Shown here in pieces: positions 57,152 to 64,000 of a stretch of DNA of 64,000 bases (the stretch's first letter is position 1; every line of letters starts with the position of its first letter). A model generated the notes under the pieces. That model did no database searches and had not been told where the DNA came from. It saw only the letters and a list, made by a program, of their open reading frames with translations. The translations under genes and the position numbers were made by a program. The stretch comes from Apostichopus japonicus (lineage: Eukaryota > Echinodermata > Holothuroidea > Aspidochirotida > Stichopodidae), in assembly GCF_037975245.1 (NCBI RefSeq), contig NC_092574.1, positions 9,399,713 to 9,463,712 of the forward strand, in the 5' to 3' direction.

Positions 57152-60100
57152 TTCTATAAATATATTCATCTGTACACTGCACAGACCTGTGCAGCTGTAC
57201 AAACGTCATGCTGAGAATGGAATATTCAAGCTATGTGTGATCAATGATCATAATTGCCCAGATCTTCAAGTAGCTTTCTTAGAAATCTGGAAAATGGGAA
57301 TAGAACGGGAAAAGTAACAAAAATGAAAAGAAAAAGCCTCTTTTTTTCTGGGTCTTGGAAGTCCTTGAATTGTTGAAGGTTAGCTTAGTGTTGGGAAAGT
57401 GAGGAAAATCCTTATATGAACACTTCTTATTTTTATGACTGTTTGAAAAAAAGGTTTCTTGTTTTTCTGCAAAAACAAGCCTGTTTGCTGTTAGTGAAGT
57501 CATTATTAAAATACAATATTGTTGTAGCATAGTCGAGAGTAAAGATGAAAGAAAAATAAAATAATAATTGGTTGAATAGATTACGTAAACTATAGATCCA
57601 AAAGAAATTGTAAACATTGGGTCTGAATGAATGTAAATATCAGGCGCTTTTCGCCAGTTGAAATTTGGTTTCCAGCATCGAACTTGTATTCAGACATTGG
57701 ATGAATTACTTTCCACAAGTATCCTTTGTTTCTAGGTGGTTTTTTGTTGCTTAGTCCAAGTATGAATAGCAGATCTTTTAGTACATTATGTTAGACCCAT
57801 GCATATAGCCTACAATTATATGCATATATATATAGATATATATATATATTTCATGAATATTCAATATTACTTATAGAGTTATATATATACCGCTTACTAA
57901 CTTCCATTTTGTTTATTTTGTTATCGCTCAGAACAAAAAGAAAAAGTAATTAGTCTCTTGGTTTACATTTGTTTCCGAGATAACAATTGAAACCTTTTTT
58001 AATGTTAAGTCTTGTGTTTTAAGCTCACAACGTTATATCATTGAATTTTTATCATTTTTTTTTTTTTTTATCAAATTTTTATCTAACCTTTGGCTGATTT
58101 ATGTTGTGGTACATAGAAATCATTCTTTGATTTATTATTTAAATCTTTGTGGTGTTAATATTTTTGCTTTTTGTGTTGATTTGATTAAATTATAATTGTA
58201 TGAACTGAAGCAATAACCCCCTGCAAGTGCTACACTTATTGTAGTGTAAAGATGTCTTCCAGTAATGATAAAAGAAAGTCTTGTTATGTTGTGTTATAGT
58301 TTAATTTTATTGGAAAGTAATAAAAGCAAAAAAATGTATTAAGATGGTCAGTTAAACTTATAAATTACCTTAAAATAATGCCAATATTATTGACTGGCTC
58401 TAGTCTGGATAAATATATCAATTTATATGTTAAGTAAATGTAATCATTCCAATATATTGTTTTTCTCTTTTTATCAAAATGAAACCCACCTTAAAAAGAT
58501 CTCGCCTCAGTGAAAGAGAGTTATGGGAATGTCTGAATTCTGCTGAGGAATTCAGCTAGTCTAATACGGTCCATCGAAAAAGAAGAAAGAACAAATATCC
58601 ATCGAAAAAAAAGAAACTAAGGTTTTGAGACTATAAAGTGAACTATTGTGTCTCAATGGTTGAATATCAGTTAATACTGCTTTGCTTAGTTTTAGTTACA
58701 ATGAAAACTTGATTGTCACAAATTTGTGAATCCCATTTGAAAGGATATTTAAAAAACAGTCCTTAATAATAAAAGATGGCTGGAAAATGTGTTGCAAACT
58801 TTTGCATATCTAGAATTTTAGGTAACAACGGAAGACTTACGGATATTAATTCATTTAGTGATATGTTTGCATCCTGATGGAAGCACTTGTCTATTTGGAA
58901 CTGACCCTCAGAATTTAATTTGAAATCGAGAAAAAGCCAAATGGATCTTATTTTGAGATAATCACGAGGAAGAAGAACCAAACGTGTGTGTAAATTGTCT
59001 GTCCGAGATATGAGCACAGCGATTATTAAAAATTCTTTCAAGAGGTAGACATATTATTCACACATGCACACACACCCACACCAAAATGGGCAAGTTTCCT
59101 CATCCCAAAAAAGTTTAAAAAACATTACAAGATAAGTTCATTCATCTCTGTTTATGATCATTGCCTTCTTGCTTATTGTTATTTTATTCGGAGGCTCATT
59201 TCTGTTTATTTCATGCTATGACTGGAAGCTATTATTAGTATTTGATTGACTTAACTTTTTCCATGTGTACCTCTTTGTTTGGATAGATTAGTCTTCGTAT
59301 TCAGAGAAAAACCTTTGTTTTTCCACAAAATATCATTGTAAAATTGAAAGGAATGTTATCAATAGTCGGACCGAGTTCTTGGATTCGCAACCACGACCCA
59401 ATCACATTTCATTTTTTTTTCATCTTTTTTTTTTCATTTGTTGTGTGATTTTATCGATATTGTTTAATGTTTAGTTTTGTCTTTTGTATTTTTCTGAGAG
59501 GTTTTGTAGTAGATTCTGTAAACCTGTGTGAGAGAGACAATATTTACTTTTCTCTACATCATGTCGGATTGTAGACTAGTTAGTTATGGGTTAATAGTTA
59601 GTTGGTCGGCGTTGCTCCAAAATATGCCAGAACAAATAAGCATTAACTCATATTTTCATATTTTTTTAAAATGGAATGCAGTTTTGGATTAGATCTGCCA
59701 GTTAGAACTTCCATGTTTTCTTGTTTGTGTGTTATTTAGCGTTTTTTATATTTTTTTGGTAGCAATTTGAAAATATTATAGTAACTTTATTGATGAACTA
59801 ACACTGTGATGAAATTTAATAATTACACCTTGAAATTGTAATTTTTTTATGAAAATGATATTTTCTAAATTATGTATGTAAATTACATTTCTTTTGTTCT
59901 TCTGTAAGTCATATTAAGCACATCATGTAGGCAAGACTAGATAACAGTTCTAATTAATATTCATATCAGACAAATTAGTCATATGTCCACAGGAGCTGTT
60001 TGCAAGTTCTAACCCTTGTGGACATTTGTGGTGTATTTATATTTGGAGTCATCTTTTTTTCACTATATAATTTAATGAGAAAATCCTTTCGTTCTTGTTT

Positions 60101-61137
60101 ATTTATAAGGCTGTGGAATATCAAATGCCATACAAAGTTAGAGGATGTGGAGATTGGAAGGGATAGAAAAGTGTGAATCAATTAGTGAGATCAAAAGATA
60201 GGAAACAGATAACTGTTGTCTGTATTTCAGTGGTGTACTTTTCTGCCAGCTCAAGTAATGATTTCTTTATAGAACAGTAGTTGTGTTTAAGTCTGTCTGT
60301 TTCCAAAACGGCCAAAGACAACCCAGATATTTGTGCCATTCGAGAGGCAGTTTTGGCACCGACTAAAAAGACTTAAAATATTTTGCGCTGCCACTGCTTG
60401 TCAAGCCCACCTCATTATCTCGTTCCTATCAAACAGTAGGTATCCTTGTCTGAAGGCCTTTGCTTAACATTTTCGGAAAATAATCCTTTCGGAGGTGACT
60501 CGGCGAGCAATGAATTGCAGTGGGTGGTTTGTGATGCCGTCTGGGTAAATGGTCTTCAAGATCATTTCTCAATTTATTTTTGTTAACTTCCCCTCTGGGT
60601 AAGGCGAGGGGTGGAGGGGGTGCTTGGTGAGGATGGGAAGTAGACATGTGACTTCAGTGGGACAAGGGCACAATATGAATACTTTGTTCAATCCTGAGGT
60701 ACTTCATTGATATCACATGTAACCCATACTGAAAGGTTGTTAGAAACCCTTAGTTTTTTTTTTATTATGATGTATCTTGTTCCTGACGAGATATGGCACC
60801 GTTTTGCCTCTCTGTAATAATAATTTTAGGGAAATATATTACATATTTGATTAATGATATAACAAAGACCTTAGTCAATTTTATTTTGGTGAGAATATCC
60901 AAACTTCAGGAATATTTATATTATTATTATTATTAATATTTTCTTGTTCTAAATCAAATGTATTCACAGACTATTCTTCTTCCATAACACCAAACCCACT
61001 GATTACTACCATTGCTATTATAACCATTATAATATAGAAAAGTTTGCACTTCCTTTTGAAAAATCAAAAGTATATTTTGTACAAATAAATGTTGATGTAC
61101 TCACATGAAATGTTATCTAGCGTTTTCATTTTTTTGG
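57152..61137. other. M6 3' flank; no gene recognised
   Basis: AT-rich with several poly-T runs (58056-58069, 59411-59435) and a small TATATATAGATATATA patch (57826-57850). Open frames are short and lack domains or splice context. Confidence 0.45.
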
Positions 61138-61757
<620 letters not shown>

Positions 61758-61758
61758 A

Positions 61759-64000
61759 CAGGGGGTAATCGATGCTCAGGAGCCCAAATCTGCAACTCCC
61801 AGATCCATATCTGCTTTCGTTCGGGAGATACGTGGTCCCAGAGTACAAGATAGAAATACGTGTTCTTTATAAGACTGTGCACAATTTGGAAAACATCCTC
61901 TTTTCAGCCCCCTCGCTTGTCCTCTCTGAAACACCCATCGACATTTAAATAGGACGTGGAGTAGAAGACACCCTTGTCTTTGTTATACACCAATTTCGTG
62001 TAATTATCTGACCGGGAAAGGCTTTTTGTCTATATTATTTCTATTTGCGCCAAAAATAGGTGTTTTGTCTTTCAAAGTTAAAAAAGTACCTCATTTTGGT
62101 ACCCAATTCGAAAATAAACTTCAGATTCGTAATCAGCGTGTCGCGAACTACCAGAAAAGATACACATTTATCGCCTTTGCGCCCTCTTATGGCACTTTTT
62201 TCGCTCAGTTTGCAACTTCAGATGAACAAAAGAAAAGCGAAAAACTTTTAGGGACAACAAAAGATTTTAATCCTTTGTTCGTCGTAAAAGTTTTTCGCTC
62301 TTCCTTGTTTATGAGGGGAAAAAACTTTTTGTCGTAAAAGCGATAAATGTGTATCTTTTCTGGTAGTTTGCGACACCCTGATTACGAATCTGAAATTTAT
62401 TTTCGAATTGGGTGTTGTGTGGGGGCGTGGGGGCCAGAAAACTGATTTAAAAAACAACCGTAAGGGTATTTATCACTTGCAATTTTTGCAAAAAATTGAC
62501 CCAAACTCGATTTCGCCCAAATGACTCAACAGGGGGTAATCGATGCTCAGGAGCCCAAATCTGCAACTCCCAGGTCCATATCTGCTTCCGTTTGGGAGAT
62601 ACGTGGTCCCAGAGTACAAGATAGAAATACGTGTTCTTTATAAGACTGTGCACAATTTGGAAAACATCCTCTTTTCAGCCCGCTCGCTTGTCCTCTCTGA
62701 AACACCCATCGACATTTAAATAGGACGTGGAGTAGAAGACACCCTTGTCTTTGTTATACACCAATTTCGTGTCATTATCTGACCGGGAAAGGCTTTTTGT
62801 CTATATTATTTCTATTTGCGCCAAAAATAGGTGTTTTGTCTTTCAAAGTTAAAAAAGTACCTCATTTTGGTACCCAATTCGAAAATAAACTTCAGATTCG
62901 TAATCAGCGTGTCGCGAACTACCAGAAAAGATACACATTTATCGCCTTTGCGCCCTCTTATGGCACTTTTTTCGCTCAGTTTGCAACTTCAGATGAACAA
63001 AAGAAAAGCGAAAAACTTTTAGGGACAACAAAAGATTTTAATCCTTTGTTCGCCGTAAAAGTTTTTCGCTCTTCCTTGTTTATGAGGGGAAAAAACTTTT
63101 TGTCGTAAAAGCGATAAATGTGTATCTTTTTTGGTAGTTTGCGACACGCTGATTACGAATCTGAAATTTATTTTCGAATTGGGTGTTGGGGGCCAGAAAA
63201 CTGATTTAAAAAACAACCGTAAGGGTATTTATCACTTGCAATTTTTGCAAAAAATTGACCCAAACTCGATTTCGCCCAAATGACTCAACAGGGGGTAATC
63301 GATGCTCAGGAGCCCAAATCTGCAACTCCCAGGTCCATATCTGCTTCCGTTCGGGAGATACGTGGTCCCAGAGTACAAGATAGAAATACGTATTCTTTAT
63401 AAGACTGTGCACAATTTGGAAAACATCCTCTTTTCAGCCCCCTCGCTTGTCCTCTCTGAAACACCCATCGACATTTAAATAGGACGTGGAGTAGAAGACA
63501 CCCTTGTCTTTGTTATACACCAATTTCGTGTAATTATCTGACCGGGAAAGGCTTTTTGTCTATATTATTTCTATTTGCGCCAAAAATAGGTGTTTTGTCT
63601 TTCAAAGTTAAAAAAGTACCTCATTTTGGTACCCAATTCGAAAATAAACTTCAGATTCGTAATCAGCGTGTCGCGAACTACCAGAAAAGATACACATTTA
63701 TCGCCTTTGCGCCCTCTTATGGCACTTTTTTCGCACAGTTTGCAACTTCAGATGAACAAAAGAAAAGCGAAAAACTTTTAGGGACAACAAAAGATTTTAA
63801 TCCTTTGTTCGCCGTAAAAGTTTTTCGCTCTTCCTTGTTTATGAGGGGAAAAAACTTTTTGTCGTAAAAGCGATAAATATGTATCTTTTCTGGTAGTTTG
63901 CGACACGCTGATTACGAATCTGAAATTTATTTTCGAATTGGGTGTTGTGTGGGGGCGTGGGGGCCAGAAAACTGATTTAAAAAACAACCGTAAGGGTATT
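61759..64000. repeat. Satellite-like array of 759-771-bp units, runs off the right edge
   Basis: CAGGGGGTAATCGATGCTCA marks unit starts at 61759, 62530 and 63289: a 771-bp unit, a 759-bp unit and a partial third. The 12-bp difference is a missing piece in the GTTGTGTGGGGGCGTGGG stretch. Copies are nearly identical. Each contains an inverted pair of about 75-bp arms (first unit 62101-62172 and 62338-62413) and so could form a large hairpin. A 103-codon frame (MSILFLFAPKIGVLSFKVKK...) is kept in all copies but has no recognised domain, and half of it lies in the inverted arm. Confidence 0.93.

Noticed and set aside
62026-63867. 103-codon frame repeated in three satellite units
   Set aside because: Its conservation follows from recent tandem copying; half lies in an inverted arm and is mirrored by a similar antisense peptide; no domain recognised.

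Overview
This is a eukaryotic nuclear window, AT-rich and intron-rich, and most likely from a marine invertebrate deuterostome (an echinoderm is my best guess, by inference only). Evidence for a eukaryote: GT-AG split genes of metazoan families, hAT, Penelope-like and CR1/jockey-like mobile elements, tRNA-derived SINE-like units, long microsatellites and no bacterial-style operons. Almost all long uninterrupted reading frames here are repeat translations or chance; the real genes are in short exons.

Layout. (1) 1-8000: mostly unrecognised sequence, a possible signal-peptide first exon on the minus strand (1712-1829), a decayed non-LTR retroelement with a pentanucleotide tail (2583-3420), a hAT-type terminus (about 3630-3879) and a small inverted-repeat element (6024-6292). 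(2) 8100-15537, plus strand: a complete ELMO-domain gene (ELMOD1/2 type), eight coding exons including a 25-nt microexon, 298 codons. (3) 15538-21156: no gene recognised. (4) 24566-21157, minus strand: a complete RBX1/ROC1 RING-H2 gene, five coding exons, 114 codons, convergent with the ELMOD gene. (5) 24567-36240: no gene recognised, but an 873-bp foldback element (25274-26146) and dispersed repeats. (6) 36241-56653, plus strand: a proteolipid/M6 (PLP, DM20, GPM6 family) four-pass membrane protein gene, seven coding exons, 258 codons, whose introns hold a TA-flanked DNA transposon, a Penelope-like element, a hAT composite with an 8-bp target duplication, SINE-like arrays and several minisatellites. 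(7) 56654-64000: M6 3' flank, a TA array, a 0.6-kb TATC/CATC array, then a head-to-tail array of 759-771-bp units that runs off the right edge.

The most unusual signal is in the M6 gene. The exon/intron junctions of three coding exons have themselves become tandem repeats. The 5' splice site of the TM1 exon is repeated about 26 times (41-bp unit), the 5' splice site of the next exon about 26 times (54-bp unit), and the 3' splice site of the TM4 exon about five times. Each unit carries 13-22 bases of real exon plus the splice signal, and using any distal donor would add an immediate or near-immediate stop codon. A 100-bp duplication upstream (34844-35043) also repeats a donor-like GTGAGT. The other two genes show nothing of the kind.

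The three genes are not an operon and there is no reason to think they act together: ELMOD proteins are ARF-family GTPase-activating proteins, RBX1 is the RING subunit of cullin-RING ubiquitin ligases, and M6 proteins are tetraspan membrane proteins. All splice junctions were placed by eye from consensus signals, phase and family similarity; none is confirmed by transcripts.
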